Origin: Erythroxylum novogranatense
Taxonomy: Eukaryota > Streptophyta > Magnoliopsida > Malpighiales > Erythroxylaceae
Assembly (NCBI GenBank): GCA_029891385.1
Contig: CM057227.1
Span: 96,415,818-96,479,817 of the forward strand
Length of the DNA stretch: 64,000 bases
Direction of reading: 5' to 3'
Shown here: positions 11,655 through 23,476 of the stretch, piece after piece
Layout: each line of letters begins with the position of its first letter
Position numbering within the stretch: the first letter of the stretch is position 1
Notes under the pieces: generated by a model
What the model was told of the DNA's origin: nothing
Databases searched by the model: none
Seen by the model: only the letters and a program-made list of their open reading frames with translations
Translations under genes and position numbers: made by a program

Positions 11655-11890
11655 TCTTGGAATGGTAAGGATGTCAATTTTGGCCTAGGTTGGCCAGGCC
11701 ATTGGCTAGCCATGGGCCAAAAGTGGTTAGCCCGACCTAGCCACGGGCCTAGAACGGGTCGACTCGAACTAGCCTGACTCGTGTCTCAATCATTTTTGAC
11801 TTTTTTAGAAAAATATAAAGTTGGTTGGGTTGGCCCGACTTGCCTATGTCCCATTAGGCCACGGGCCGGCCCATTGACATTCCTATGAGA
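11655..11890. repeat. Fold-back repeat with GGATGTCAA / TTGACATTCC ends (copy A)
   Basis: The stretch begins AAGGATGTCAATTTTGGCC and ends GGCCCATTGACATTCCT, which are imperfect inverted ends. The interior is rich in GGCC, GGGCC and CCCG strings that can pair. The layout is like a non-autonomous MITE-type fold-back. Related copies lie at about 46517-46735 (copy B) and about 51474-51815 (copy C). Confidence 0.6.
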
Positions 11891-12149
11891 TGGCAATAAG
11901 TTGGGCTGGGTTCGAGCTGGGACATCATTTTTAAAAAAAATAGAAAAATGACATCATTTTACACCTTCTCTTCAAGCCACAGGTCGGGTAGTCTTGGTCC
12001 GAGACCCAACCAACCATGAACATTTTACAATCAAAGTCTTTCCATGCCTTTTAATTGGCTAGATGACGTATAATGTTATCATTAATACTTTTTTTATGCC
12101 ACCTCATATCTATGGCTATTCTATGAAATTAATTTCAAATAACATCACA

Positions 12150-13018
12150 AATGCTTCATTTAACTAAAAATTCATGATATTAGACAAAATTCTTACCTAA
12201 TTTAGCTTCCAATTCTTCAAAATCTTCAAGAATACCAAATCTCCTTAATTCACCAACAACCCACTATCATCATCATCTTTAGAGTGAAAGGCTTGGGTTT
12301 TTAGTAAAAATGGAAGAGAAAGCAAGGTGAAAGAGTAGCATGAAAGATGGTCAAAGATCAAGAAGAAGAGAGGAAGAAGAGAAGCCACGAAAGTTATGGA
12401 GAAAAAACCAAATTAAATCACCAATAGCCTTTAAAAGGAGAAGCATCGTGGAAGACTCCAAAAGGGTTGGGTTATTTTAATAAAAGCATGGTTTAAGACA
12501 TGATTAGGCAAGTGATACTTGTCACTTGCCACATGTCTCATTTTTAGGCACTCACTTGGTTTCTTTTCAATCAAATTTCAATTTCTACTCAAAATTTTCC
12601 CCAAAATTTCAATGGCTCTAGTTAATAAATCTGAAAATCATTTATCTAAATTTCCATTGCCATTGGACAGTAAATTCTACTACCGTTAAACAATTATTTT
12701 GCCACTTGGCATTTTTTCTAGTCCAAAAATTACCTCGAAATTTCAGAAAAGAAAAGAAAATTTCTAAAATTCTCAAAAAATTTGAAAATCACAAACACCC
12801 TCTCCAACTCAATTTTTCATACAAACAAATCACATTTCTTAACACTTATACCGGGAATTGTTATGAATGCATATACAGTCATTTTCATGTGCAAAATTCA
12901 CTATTTATATATGTATGCGGATGCTAGATTATGCATGAACATGTAAAGGCATTTCTAAACGCTCATTGACCACTCAGAATTACTATTCTAACCTCCCTGT
13001 CGGTAATGGGATGTTACA
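12150..13018 (-). mobile_element. Gypsy LTR tail fragment (copy A)
   Basis: It aligns in outline with the last 0.9 kb of the solo LTR at 57750-58633 and ends in the same way, GGGATGTTACA at 13018. Shared landmarks are a stretch of gene-like untranslated sequence with GGAAGAGAAAGCAAGG, a CACTTGCCACATGTC segment, and a GAATGCATATAC segment near the end. The element-sense strand is minus, as in the other gypsy LTRs here. The other end is truncated with no target duplication. Confidence 0.7.
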
Positions 13019-13039
13019 AAGTTAATCTGGATTAAATTC

Positions 13040-13600
13040 ATTATGATCTATAGGTTCCTCTCGAGTTGCTTCCCAAGGTGGTAGAAGGTATATATTGACG
13101 AAGCCACTACTTATTGCTAAGTTCAAGCATTGCCTGGATTTAGCCGATATTCTTGATACTTGCTTATTACGAAGAGAGCTCCTACTTTTGATCTTACGTC
13201 AAGGTGGAGATTTGTTGGGATAATAACCCAAGCTTTCAAGATTTCTACTCTATGTAGATTCCTACTTTGTGTAGATTCCTACTCTATGTAAGTTTTCTTT
13301 CCTCTTTTTGACACTATTTCCAAGTTCCTATTCTATGTAAGTTCTCTACGTTAGGATTATACTACTATGTAAACACCCCCTCGGGGGTCCTTTGTAACAT
13401 CTATTCGTGTACTTTTCATTAGTCCTGAGATTTGTGTGAGAGAGAAAAAAACAGTTGTAATTTTTCTCCTTGACATGGAGCATGTTTTCGGGCTCTCTTT
13501 GCCCTATAGGTTTTTCTCCTGGCACTCAGGTTTCCACGTGAAAATTCTTTGTACTTCTACTGTTTTTTCTCTATTTATTTATTTATTTATTTATTTTACT
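13040..13600 (+). mobile_element. Copia 3' end: RNase H tail, purine tract and LTR (copy A)
   Basis: A decayed RNase H C-terminus (about 13090-13200, translating near LTKPLLIAKFKHCLDLADIL) runs into the purine tract AAGGTGGAGATT. An LTR follows that starts TGTTGGGATAATAACCC at 13213. Inside the LTR the TACTCTATGTAGATTCC phrase repeats. The LTR ends unclearly in an ATTT microsatellite (about 13570-13600). It is a different copia lineage from the Sirevirus. No 5' part is present. Confidence 0.75.
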
Positions 13601-14203
13601 ATAGAAATGAGTATGTTGTTATTTATTTATTTTTAAAGAAAAACCTGTTGTGAAATATTAAAAAATATCATATTTTTATTTTTGTGAAATTATTGTGTTT
13701 TTTAAAATAAAACCATAACAAGAAACAAATAGACCCTAAAGTTTTAAAAATTGGTCATTCAATAAAAATTGTAAAAGATTAAGCAGTGAATAAAAAAGAT
13801 TAAACACTTTAAGATTAGTTCATAATGGAGCTAGTTCCAACACACGATATATGTACATGCCTATTTTGCTACATCGACACAAACTAGTTGAAAATTAGCT
13901 CTTGTCACGCCAACTTAATTAGTTTGAAGGAGTCCAACTAATCACACGTGGAACTATAGACAATAAAAGTAGCTAGACCGTAGAACATAATGATCGACGT
14001 AACCGCCATAAGTCGATGATACAATTGGTGTGAGGAGTTGAGCTAACAATGAACAAAATTCTTACCAACCTACATTTGGTCTCTACCATTTTCCACCTCC
14101 CAAATCAATAAAACCCCACCACAATTGGAACTAACAACAATCACAAGAAACACTATTATCAATATTTCACAAGTTGCGTTCTCTCCCCTCTTCGCTCCAA
14201 GCT

Positions 14204-14720
14204 ATGGCCAATCTTCGCTTCCATCCACAATCTTACTACTATCTGCTGCTCAACTTGTCATTGTTCAGCTCATATGCTATCGGGTGAACACCCACAATCT
14301 TCTCGAAGCAACATTGCCATAGATACAGAGCTTCCAAAGCCCCAGATACGAAATTCCAAAACTGAGTTACCGAGCTTCCAAAGCCCGAGATACAAAAATT
14401 CCTAAACTGAGTTACTGAACTTCCAAAACCCGAACTCCCAACTTTACCTAAACTCGAATCGCCAGAACTTCCCAAATTTGAAGTTCCAACATTACCGAAA
14501 TTCCAAAACTCGAAGTCCCAACCACCCAAAACATGAGTTGCGAGAAATTCCAAAGCGAAGTCCCAAGTTACGAATTGCCGAAATTCCAAAACCTAAAGTC
14601 CCAACTTTGCCAAAACCAGAGTTGCGAAATCCCAAAGCCGAAGTCCCAAGTTGCCTTAATTGTCCAAGCCCACACTCCCAACAAAACCAGGCCTTCCAAT
14701 TCTCGAGGATCACCCTTAAG
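14204..14720 (+). pseudogene. PELPK-type secreted repeat protein gene, frameshifted (copy A)
   Basis: From the ATG at 14204 the sequence encodes a short hydrophobic leader like a secretory signal, then a HNLLEATLP segment, then many degenerate repeats of Pro-Glu-(Leu/Ile/Val)-Pro-Lys type. In reading-frame pieces I see TELPKPEI, EIPKLEVP, KPELRNPK and similar, ending near KPTLPTKPGLP. PELPK proteins (Arabidopsis PELPK1 type) are cell-wall proteins of this layout. Repeats switch frame almost every unit. The breaks fall where the DNA should read CCAGA (Pro-Glu) but reads CGA, CCGA or CTGA. The gene may therefore be truly decayed, or intact and misread. Upstream DNA (13800-14203) looks like an ordinary plant promoter and leader but has no element I can fix. 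Confidence 0.7.
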
Positions 14721-16550
14721 TAAATTTCTAGTGCTTAAGTCGCCACTACTTTCAATTATTTGTTAATGATATTGTAGACTATGGGGTGGGACTTGAGTTT
14801 GAGAGCGATGTATCAAGCATTATTTCGCTATTATTATGTATTTTCTTCACTATTTTATTATGAAATATTGTTTTATATAAAATTAATCTCATGGAATAGA
14901 ATAGGATTATGGAAGATAACACAATGAAATAAAATAGAAGTTGAGCATACTACCAAATTTATTTTTTGATATTCACTTTCACATTAAAAATTCAGTGCAT
15001 ATTTAGTTTAAATAGAGCATGTGAGATATGATTCAATTTTGTATTTTCACATGCAAAGTTAATTAAACTTATATAATCATTATAGATGTGTTCATGGTAA
15101 TATTAACATAGTCTTTAGTAATATTAAGCTATTCATATTCAAATTAGACAATAATATTTCATAAGTTATAATTTAAAACCTTAGTTTAGAATTTAAAAAA
15201 ACATTTTCATTTAAATTAGTTAGTTCTAGCTAACAATTTCAAAGATTTCATTCATTTAATTATATACTTTCCTCCTAAAAAACCTTACTTATCATCACAA
15301 TTATGTATTCAAAATTTTGCCATAATCCAATTTCTAATTTTAATTAGGCTACATTAGTATAATCAATAAATCTTGAGAACAAAAATCATTCACTTTTGTT
15401 TCATTATTATTTCCAACAAAATAACTAACCAATTTGATATAAACCACAATGCCCAATGAGATTTTTAAGATGGACATTAAATTGCTAACTATGTTATAGA
15501 CTCTAAGGTCCATGCTCGGTCTTACTTAAACCTACCCATTAGACTTGTGGCCAACTAGAAAATAACATTTTTCCTAAATGTTTTGTTAAAGTAATAGTGG
15601 TATGTTGTGGAAAAAAAAAGATTGTGAGCATTGCTTTCTTCCATTGTGCTTTATCTTATTTGCATCAATCTACTGAATTTTTGTATTTTCTAATCAACTT
15701 CCATCATCTTAAGGAGGTATCTTAATTTTAATCCCACTATATACACATGCTTTAAAGCTATATATATTTATTTGGTTAATTGTGGCATTGGTTGTAATGA
15801 TTGTGTGTTAAAATCATGTTGACACTGTATATTTAATGTTCACTAATTGTTAATATAATTTCAACATATAATACCAAAGCCTCTTTCATAATTTAGGAAC
15901 TATTTTGTTATTTTCCCATTTTTGTGCTAGTCTTTGAGTATTATACCTATTTTTTAATAATTTTTTGTTAATAAGAGTAAAAATTTTAAAGGCATGTACA
16001 CTTCATGTATTCTTCAAACATATGATTATAAGTGTTTCTCTGGAAAAATTTTCAAACAAAAAGGGCTAAAGAAATATGAGTCTTGACGCTTCACAATGGC
16101 CTTTTTTTTTTTTTTTTTTGAACTTATTTTCAATTGTTTCGTTAAAATTAATACCATATAATCCTTAGAAATTTAGAAAATAATCTATCTAAGTCATCGA
16201 CAAAGGTTTTTTGGACGATGAGTTTTTTCTAGGTTAGAGGCGAAGGTTGAAGTTGGATCATCAATATGTTTTTTTGGATTTAAAATAGGCATAACAACAT
16301 ATCATTTTCTAGGGGCATTCTTCATAAAAATTGTTATTATTTTGAGAGAGGCATTTTGGCACATTTTATTTACTATTTTACCTCAAATTAAATATTTTAT
16401 CTATTTAAATAATAACTTTTTCAGATAACTTCACATGTTATTTGGCTTTGTTACCTTTTATTAATTTAATATAGCATTTTGATTATATTAATTTATCAAT
16501 AAATTTTGGATATAATTAAATATTATGTGCTTATCAATTTACCTTTCATA
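14721..16550. other. AT-rich non-coding DNA; duplication ends inside
   Basis: No gene is seen. 14721-15846 matches 49600-50730. From 15847 on it is unmatched and includes a T-only run near 16104-16120. 16551-16553 is the ACT target site of the CACTA element. Confidence 0.7.
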
Positions 16551-16553
16551 ACT

Positions 16554-16880
16554 CACTACAAGAAAAATACTCATTCAGCGACGTTTTAAAAACGTCACAA
16601 ATGATCAATAAACGTCGCAGATTGTCTTTTGTGAAGATTTTGAAAACGTCACAAACAATGTCGTTGAAGGTATAGTAAGGAAACGCAATCGGCGACGTTT
16701 TATGAAAAATGTCGAGAAAACGATGCAAATTGAATGACGTTTTAAAAACGTCATAAAAGGTAGAATGAATCGCGACGACGTCAGTAAAGCGTCGTTGAAA
16801 ACACAAACGAAGCCTTATACGACGTTTATTAGACGTCGCTGAAGGTTGACAATCGGCGACGTTTGGGAAGAAATGTCGCC
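16554..16880. repeat. Left terminal and subterminal repeats of the CACTA element
   Basis: After the CACTACAAG terminus there are about ten copies of a GCGACGTTTT-like motif and its inverse (AAAACGTCGC) at irregular spacing, with CpG-loss variants such as AATGACGTTTT. In En/Spm such motifs are bound by the element's regulatory protein. Binding here is inferred. Confidence 0.85.
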
Positions 16881-17276
16881 AATTATTAGTTAATAAATTT
16901 ATTTATTTAAATATATTGAAATAAATTTATTCAAATAATTTTTCAATTTTAAATAATAAAATTTGTGGGATTAATCTGAAAATAATATTAATTTTAATTG
17001 AATTATTATTATGATTTAATAATTAAAATTTGAAAAAGAAATTTATTAAATCTTATTTATTGAATAACTATTTAATATTATATATGGAATTTTTATTTAA
17101 TAATTCATCAATTTGTTTAGTACATCATTAATTTCTGAATGATTAATAATGTATAACAAGAATTTAATAAATGTAAACAATGAATTATATAATTTCAATT
17201 CCCAAACATGTCATAGTATAGTAATTAATATAAACAATATGTCATAAGTGTTTAATATATCAGTATGAGTACTTAT

Positions 17277-19103
17277 CTATTCTAAATGAATATTATGTGT
17301 AGCAGATAAAAGATCCAAGAGCTTTTTTTGTTGTTCAGCTTGGGTAATGAATTTATCTTGCATTTCTTTAAATTTTTTGGTCAATTCATCGACTTTAGAC
17401 TGTAAGCCCTCATTAACCTTCATCGACTCCTCTAATTAGTCTCGAAGTCTCTTTTTGGTCGAAGTCATCCATTGTGGTCGAGGCTCTATTCCCATGCCAA
17501 CAATGTAATCTGTTCTGGTGCCCAAGACTTTATCGCACACTTCATCCACTGTCATGGGATGACCTTGTTTTGTTGAATGTGTCAATTCGTGACACATTAA
17601 GTCCTGAAAAAGTAAAGAATTAATTACATACACAATGTGATTTAAGAAATATTTATAAATAAATTATGTACTCACCCATTTTTCTTTGCATTCGGGAGTT
17701 GTCCATTGACCTTTTCTTTCATCATAATGAGTGTGATACCATAACTTCATCCGATCACACTCTTCTCCGTATCTGTCACTCTGTTGTATAGAAATATATA
17801 AATAGGAATATTTTTTATAAAATTTGAAATGTCAATAAAAGAAAAATATAATTAAAAAGATAATAACTCACAATCTTATGGTGTATCGCTATAAAGGCCT
17901 TGGAGTAGGAGTTTGGACGACATTTGACGACTCTAGCTACTTTTTCTTTTGACTTTTTCCTAATCATACACGTAAGAAAATGTATTATAACATCTAAAAA
18001 TCATAATTCATAAATACTAAAATATAATAAGTTGTAAAAAAAGTAGTGATAAAATAAACTAACCTTTGTAGTTGATTGCTCCCAATATTCGCATAAGTCC
18101 ATCCACTCTGCCACTGTGACATTATTCGGCTTAACATCCTTTCCGTGCTTCGTAAAATGCTTTTTAAAACTATATCTTTGATCTTTGGACCTTAAAACAA
18201 GAAACTTCTTCACAGTAGCATGCACTTCGTTGTCAGTCCTCATTCCCTTGACTTCCAACTTTTGTTGCAAAAAATTAAAAATTATTGATCAATGTTCTAA
18301 AGATATGGAAAACACATACAAATTAGATTGGTTTAGAATACTTACGTCTAACTTATCAAATGCAATTTCCAATTCCTCAGTTGTAATTTTTGAAAAATTT
18401 GTTTTTACAGGTAAGAACATTCGGGAAACTAGACCAATCTCCCTCGAGAATTTGGAAAATTGTATAGAGTTGGTTAGTCGTCCTTCAGTTGGGGAGATCT
18501 CTATCTCCAATCTCTTACCTATGGCCTTGTTAATCTTGGCCAATCCGTGCCCTTTTGTAACACCCCTTGTTTTTCTTGCATCAGACGTGGATCCTAAAAT
18601 TGCAAAGAAAAAATTTGTAATGAGCATATAACATACTCTTAATTGGTTAGATAAGCACAATAACTAAACATAATAAATTTTACCAATGTAATGAGAAAGA
18701 TCAAACCTGCAGTGCTTGCAGAAGAAGAGCCCACAGTGGGGGTAATTGTTTGATTTACTGGTGTCTGATAAGTAAAAGCTGGAGGCATCTCTTCAGACAT
18801 GGATGGAGAACTAATTTTGCGGCGCAGATTCATAATTTGTTCATATTTATCTCTAGGATGCTGAGTAATAGGCATACATGTGCCTTCTCTTGGTGTTGGA
18901 GTAGGCTCATAAGGTGCAGGTGTGACTTCTCTTGGTGTTTGAGTAGGTTGACAAGGTAGAGGTGTCTGATTTTGTGGTTATGTACAAGAAGATGACGCAT
19001 TAGCTGTGTTTCCAAGAAGCTAACGGTAACGCGACTGCAATTTTTTCGGTACTAAGCTACTTGGTGCAGCCTTATTCTTCTTCTTAACTTGACCTGGTCC
19101 CAT
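17277..19103 (-). pseudogene. CACTA second gene, Ptta/En-Spm Transposase_24 type
   Basis: The start is the ATG at 19103-19101 (MGPGQVKKKNKAAPSS). A Pro/Thr-rich region follows. The exons then give the conserved RGVTKGHGLAKINK...GRLTN block (18310-18610), EVHATVKKFLVLRSKDQRYSFKKHF...WMDLCEYWE (18060-18255), a short KKSKEKVARVVKCRPNSYSKAF piece, DRMKLWYHTHYDE...EKW, and THSTKQGHPMTVDEVCDKVLG (17436-17605). These are the landmarks of Transposase_24. GT..AG introns separate them. A Lys/Gln-rich coiled coil ends the protein (stop 17277-17279). Defects seen are a stop after QSRYR near 19015 and an in-frame TAA before the coiled coil (about 17434). In CACTA elements the second protein is thought to bind subterminal repeats and aid TNP2. 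Confidence 0.8.
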
Positions 19104-20394
19104 GTGAATTACCTGCATCCAAATTGACATTAGATTTCAAAGTACATATGCATCAATCATATTTAAAGACAACATGAAAAACCGACATACTCTTAAAAAT
19201 GGAATTGTTTGTTGTCAATTATGAGCAAGTCTACCAAATGTACATCAGCCCATTGCTATCTATCAATTCTTACAAATCTCTAAATATAAAGTTTAGAAGA
19301 TCATCGAAATAGATATGCAAAACAATTACCTTTCAATATTGCTGAAGATGTCAACTGAAATTACTTTATCTATAGAACAAGTTACAACAGCAGCCACAAA
19401 TGATTGAACACAAACAGAATACTGCTTTCAAAATATGGAGTGCATATGATATATGAGGTAAATTCACGATTTGAGGTTGAGAGATGCACAAATAATGTGT
19501 ATCCATAAACAACAGCCACAAATAATCATATATTGCTACTTTATGCACAAATTATTATTGTCAATAAACAACAGCCAGAAATGAATGAAAAGATTTGATA
19601 TATGAGGTAAATTCATGATTTGAGGTTGAGAAATGCACAAATAATGTTTGAGGTTTGTCCAATAGCACCTAAAGATATAGTGTCTTTGGGTGAAGCTTCC
19701 TCTAATTATCTGAAAAGCTCATTGACATCTATGATAGCAAGAAGGTGCTATTGGACAATGATTCCATCCGATAACTATTGGACAGTAAGAAGGAAAATAA
19801 ATCATGTCTAGATATGGTGCAAAAAGTAATAGGAGCAGAGTATATATTGCAATCATTATAGTTGCATTCCTTTCTAAGCAGCAGGAATTAGGTCCTAAAG
19901 ATTTAAAGTTTTGAAGCTAAAGCAGACTGCAATAAATGATAAATGCTAGAAAAGTTCAAGCTTTTTATGGAAATTGTACAGTCTGATGGGTTCTTGTCTT
20001 TACATTGCAGAATGAATGTAATGCCATGCACATTTATCACTCACGTAGAATTACAGAATCATGAAACAGATAGTTGCTACAATGCAGAAAGAATGAAATA
20101 TGATGCACTTTGATCTTTCAACAGAAAGGACAAAGTAATGCAATAAATCATCCTTGAGCGAAGCTAATGATCTCATCACGAGCAAAGGTGACAAGCATAT
20201 ACAAGAACAAAACCAACTTACAAAGCGATTCGGGTGGAACGATGTGATCAAGTGCCAAGTTCAATCACTCTGTCATTGATATCTTACCAATCTTCTTTTC
20301 TCTCTAAGTTCATGATATAAGCTCCAGTCATCATGTAGTTCAAACATAAAATCCCTAAAAACAGATAAACCCTAACGCTAGAAAAGGGTTCTAC
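19104..20394. other. CACTA interior, no gene; local direct repeats
   Basis: About 1.3 kb without coding signal. A roughly 50-bp phrase (GATATATGAGGTAAATTCA...GCACAAATAATG) occurs at about 19447-19498 and again at 19594-19645. A shorter ACAACAGCCACAAAT phrase occurs at about 19386, 19510 and 19569. Confidence 0.6.
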
Positions 20395-20780
20395 CGATCT
20401 ACTCCTTCTTGATTTTGGTTTCTACAAAACTAAAAAAATATGGCCTCTTAAGATTTATATAATCTTTAATGGCTAGTTGTTTATTCAGGCCATTAAGGCT
20501 TCTTACATTCCAATCTAAAGCTAGCATTATTTCTTACTTTTACTAAGTTTTTTCCTCTTATATTTCTTCCTTATCTTTGTGAGATTACTTCCTATAGGCT
20601 TAACTTTGCACCAGAAATCTCTTTTTTTTCCTGAAGAGGAGTATTAACATTTGCATCCTTATGTATGACTTGCTCATCCCCTTCCATCATTACCTCTTTC
20701 CCTTGACCCATAGGAATAAAACTTGTATCTTTCAATACAAGTTTTAAACGTTGCTCGGAATTCAATACAACATTATTTAT
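20395..20780 (-). pseudogene. LINE ORF2 start: endonuclease fragment
   Basis: On the minus strand an ATG at 20527 opens a frame reading MLALDWNVRSLNGLNKQLAI...FSFVETKIKKE. This is the start of the apurinic-type endonuclease of plant L1-like LINEs, with the WNVR..N motif and the ETK glutamate. The match is lost after about 43 codons. Upstream DNA (20530-20780) may be the end of ORF1. The fragment is truncated at 20780 by the gypsy LTR and has no RT. Its orientation is opposite to that of the LINE RT fragment at 38.8-40.1 kb. Confidence 0.75.
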
Positions 20781-23463
20781 TGTAGCGCCCCCTCACCATA
20801 GGGTACACATCGGGACGCCCGAAGGTCGCTCCGACACATATCCCACGATAAAGGTGCACTACCAGAAAATTCCAACTAATATCCACATGGCATCGCAATA
20901 ATAAAATCTATAATATATCAGAAATCAGTAAATTTTAAAATCTAAAATAATCTCGATACAGTCATCCAATATTAGAATAGACAAATCTATCAGTTCCCTA
21001 AACAAAACTAAAAAGGAAACTGATACAAGCATCTATCCTAAGTCATCCGCAAAAGTCCAACCCAGCTGACCGACCTGTGTGCCATCGCTTCTCTTGCCGG
21101 CTTCGCAAGACGGCAGAAAAGACTATCTCCGGAGTTAGGGGTCTACTCTATCGATCCTGAAAAATAAGTTGCAATTTTGGGTGAGTTTGCGAACTCAGTG
21201 AGAAACCATCATCGATGGTTCACTCAAATCATGCATTACGCAGATTGCGTACAGCACGGCACAGTAAGATACAATTGGTATATAATAATTTCTGATAGCC
21301 TATAACGGTTTGCGATATCAAAATAACAATTTACAATAAATCATGCCATCACGTAATCAGTCATTGTCTCAAAACAATCATTCATGTGCATACAATGCAT
21401 ATGAGACTCTTTTCCAGTTATTCAGTATTGTGCCCAAGTGCTCATCAATTATTGATGAGGACGCGTCGAGGATTTCTCCCTCGGGCTCGAGGGCGGTCGA
21501 TCTGATGTTCGAGCTCGAGGCTCTTTTCAGTGATAATAGCAACTTGGGTCACATATCCATTATCTGATCATGCATTTATGCATGTAATGCAGTGTTCATT
21601 AATTCAGTGTATGGCTACAAAAGTCCAGTATTGCATTTCTCAGTGTCATGTAGTAGTCCAATCCAATACAGTAGAAACATGCCATTTGATTATGTACATT
21701 TCAGTAATCGTGCAATTTCACATTAACAAGTAATTCACATTGAGCATTTAGACAATCAGGAATTTTAGAAACCAACTAGGTTACTCACAGTAACTTCCGA
21801 GCTCTTGCTGGAAGTCCCAAAGAATGTCCGTGGAATGACGATCCAATGGCGCCTCTATAACGATGAAGATCGGTCCATTACGGATGCTCAATAAAAGCGA
21901 TTCAAGAATGCATATATCTCGGTGAAATTATGTACAATGCATGTTCACGATTTTCCCGCTTAAAACCCAATTTAGAACTCTTATGTCCCATTCTAGCTGT
22001 TCGCTCAATTGATCGACAATAATTTGATTCAGTCCTAAAATTCAGATCAATTTCCTCAATTCATACTCCTATAGCAATTCCTATCCATTGGGTCAAAACC
22101 TCTATTGAAAATCCCAATTAAAATTCCAGTTGTCTCAATTCAATACTTAGGTCACACTACGAACCATAATTGACCTTATTCTCTATGAATCAATACCATT
22201 TAAATTAAATTTCAACTCCATAATTATCCTCAATTGTAGACCTCTTTCCCTAGTTCATAATGAATCGAGAATCACCTCAATCGGAGGTCTATACCATAAA
22301 TTATACCCAATAAACTAAAATCAATCCAATCAGAAAAGCCCCCTCGCCGCGGCCAAGAAGCTCTCGCTGCGGCGTAAAATGGTTCGTCATTGCATGGCGT
22401 GAAGGCGCCGCCGCGACGAGCAATTCAATATGGGCACGCCATGGCGAAGAAAAGGAAGCAAGGCATCAAATAAATTGACGCTTATCGCGGGTCGTCATTT
22501 CTTCGTCATGGCGAAGCACTAGATTTTCTCGCCTGGCGAGCGAGCCGCGCGACGTCGCGACGTGCGCGGATTTCCTCTTCTTCTCCGATTGTTTTCCGCC
22601 ATTAATGCTATATAAACTCAACATTTAACACCCTAACTACCCAATCTAACACAATAAATGCATCAGAAACCATTAATAACAACATTAAAGCCATTAATAC
22701 TTACCAATTGAAGATCAAGTTCCACAAATCCCTCAAATCTCCGTAAACCCTAAAATCTTTCAAACTCAACGATAATCCACTCTCAATCCTTCTCAACCTT
22801 CATCAATCACAATAAACCAGTTAGCTTTGCATAATGAAGAGAAAACCATAAGGAAAGATCGAAGAACCTCACCGATGGGAGGAATCGAAGATCACCGTGG
22901 AGAAGAGAAGAGAAGAAACGATTTTTGCCTTAGGATAAATCCCCAAATTTCAGACCTAGCTATTTATAGACATAGGTCTCCTAAATCAGTTGAAATTTCA
23001 CTCTCTAAATTTCAATGGCTCAACATTTTTATTTCCTAACAGTATAACTCTAATTTTCCCATTGCCATTGGGCATTCCTTTCAAGACTATCTGAATAATC
23101 GATCATCACTCCAAAATTTTGATTAGGGCATTTTCTCCCGAATTTCTCAAAAATTTCCTATAAGCCACTATCAAAAGCCAATCACTCTTAGATTATTCTA
23201 AATCAGTCATTCGAGCCCACTTACTCCTAATTTCTCAATTAATCACAATCCAGTCAGTTCAGTCAGTTTCCGGTTCACAATCCAATCAATTCATACTCAC
23301 AATTAAAATGCCGGAAAAATCATGAATGTATGCACCTATGAATAAATGCATATGCAATAAACCTGTTCCTCTATAATTAGAGGCCAGTAACATGCTCAAT
23401 CAGTGAATGCAATGAAACCTAATATTACCATAATACCCTTGCTAATAGTAACGGGATGTTACA
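20781..23463 (-). repeat. LTR 1 of the gypsy chain (2.68 kb)
   Basis: On the plus strand it runs from TGTAGCGCCCCCTCACC to GGGATGTTACA; read on minus it is TGTAACATCCC...GGGGCGCTACA. It is complete. The five bases before it are TTTAT. No matching duplication can be tested because the far end of the chain is truncated. Confidence 0.92.
22330..22570. repeat. GC-rich CGCGGCG-type array in LTR 1
   Basis: A cluster of CTCGCCGCGG / CTCGCTGCGGCG phrases, much richer in GC than the rest of the LTR. Many CGs here read TG or CA (for example CATGGCG), as expected from deamination of methylated CpG. The same position in LTR 2 keeps more CGs. Confidence 0.8.
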
Positions 23464-23476
23464 ATTCACCCCTCCT
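23464..23476 (-). promoter_or_regulatory. Polypurine tract of gypsy internal copy 1
   Basis: Minus-strand AGGAGGGGTGAAT lies directly against the LTR start TGTAACATCC. The identical tract is at 29389-29401 for internal copy 2. Confidence 0.85.

Larger units (their letters stand above)
1..15846 (+). repeat. Segmental duplication, copy A (interrupted by a Sirevirus)
   Basis: Apart from the insert at 1772-11532, this stretch runs collinear and nearly identical with 44651-50730. It contains, in order, a copia gag/integrase relic, an AT-rich spacer (about 1150-1771), a fold-back repeat, a gypsy LTR tail, a copia 3' end with LTR, a PELPK-like gene and about 1.1 kb of AT-rich DNA. The copies diverge at 15846, where A continues into unrelated AT-rich DNA and B joins copy C. 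A carries a 36-bp stretch (about 295-330) that B lacks. The left limit lies outside the window. Collinearity is seen directly. That it is a segmental duplication rather than a repeated transposon is inferred from the mixed content. Confidence 0.9.

Noticed and set aside
14239..14713. Minus-strand Gly/Phe/Trp-rich frames across the PELPK repeats
   Set aside because: They are reverse reading of the Pro-Glu-Leu-Pro-Lys repeats, with no homology on that strand.
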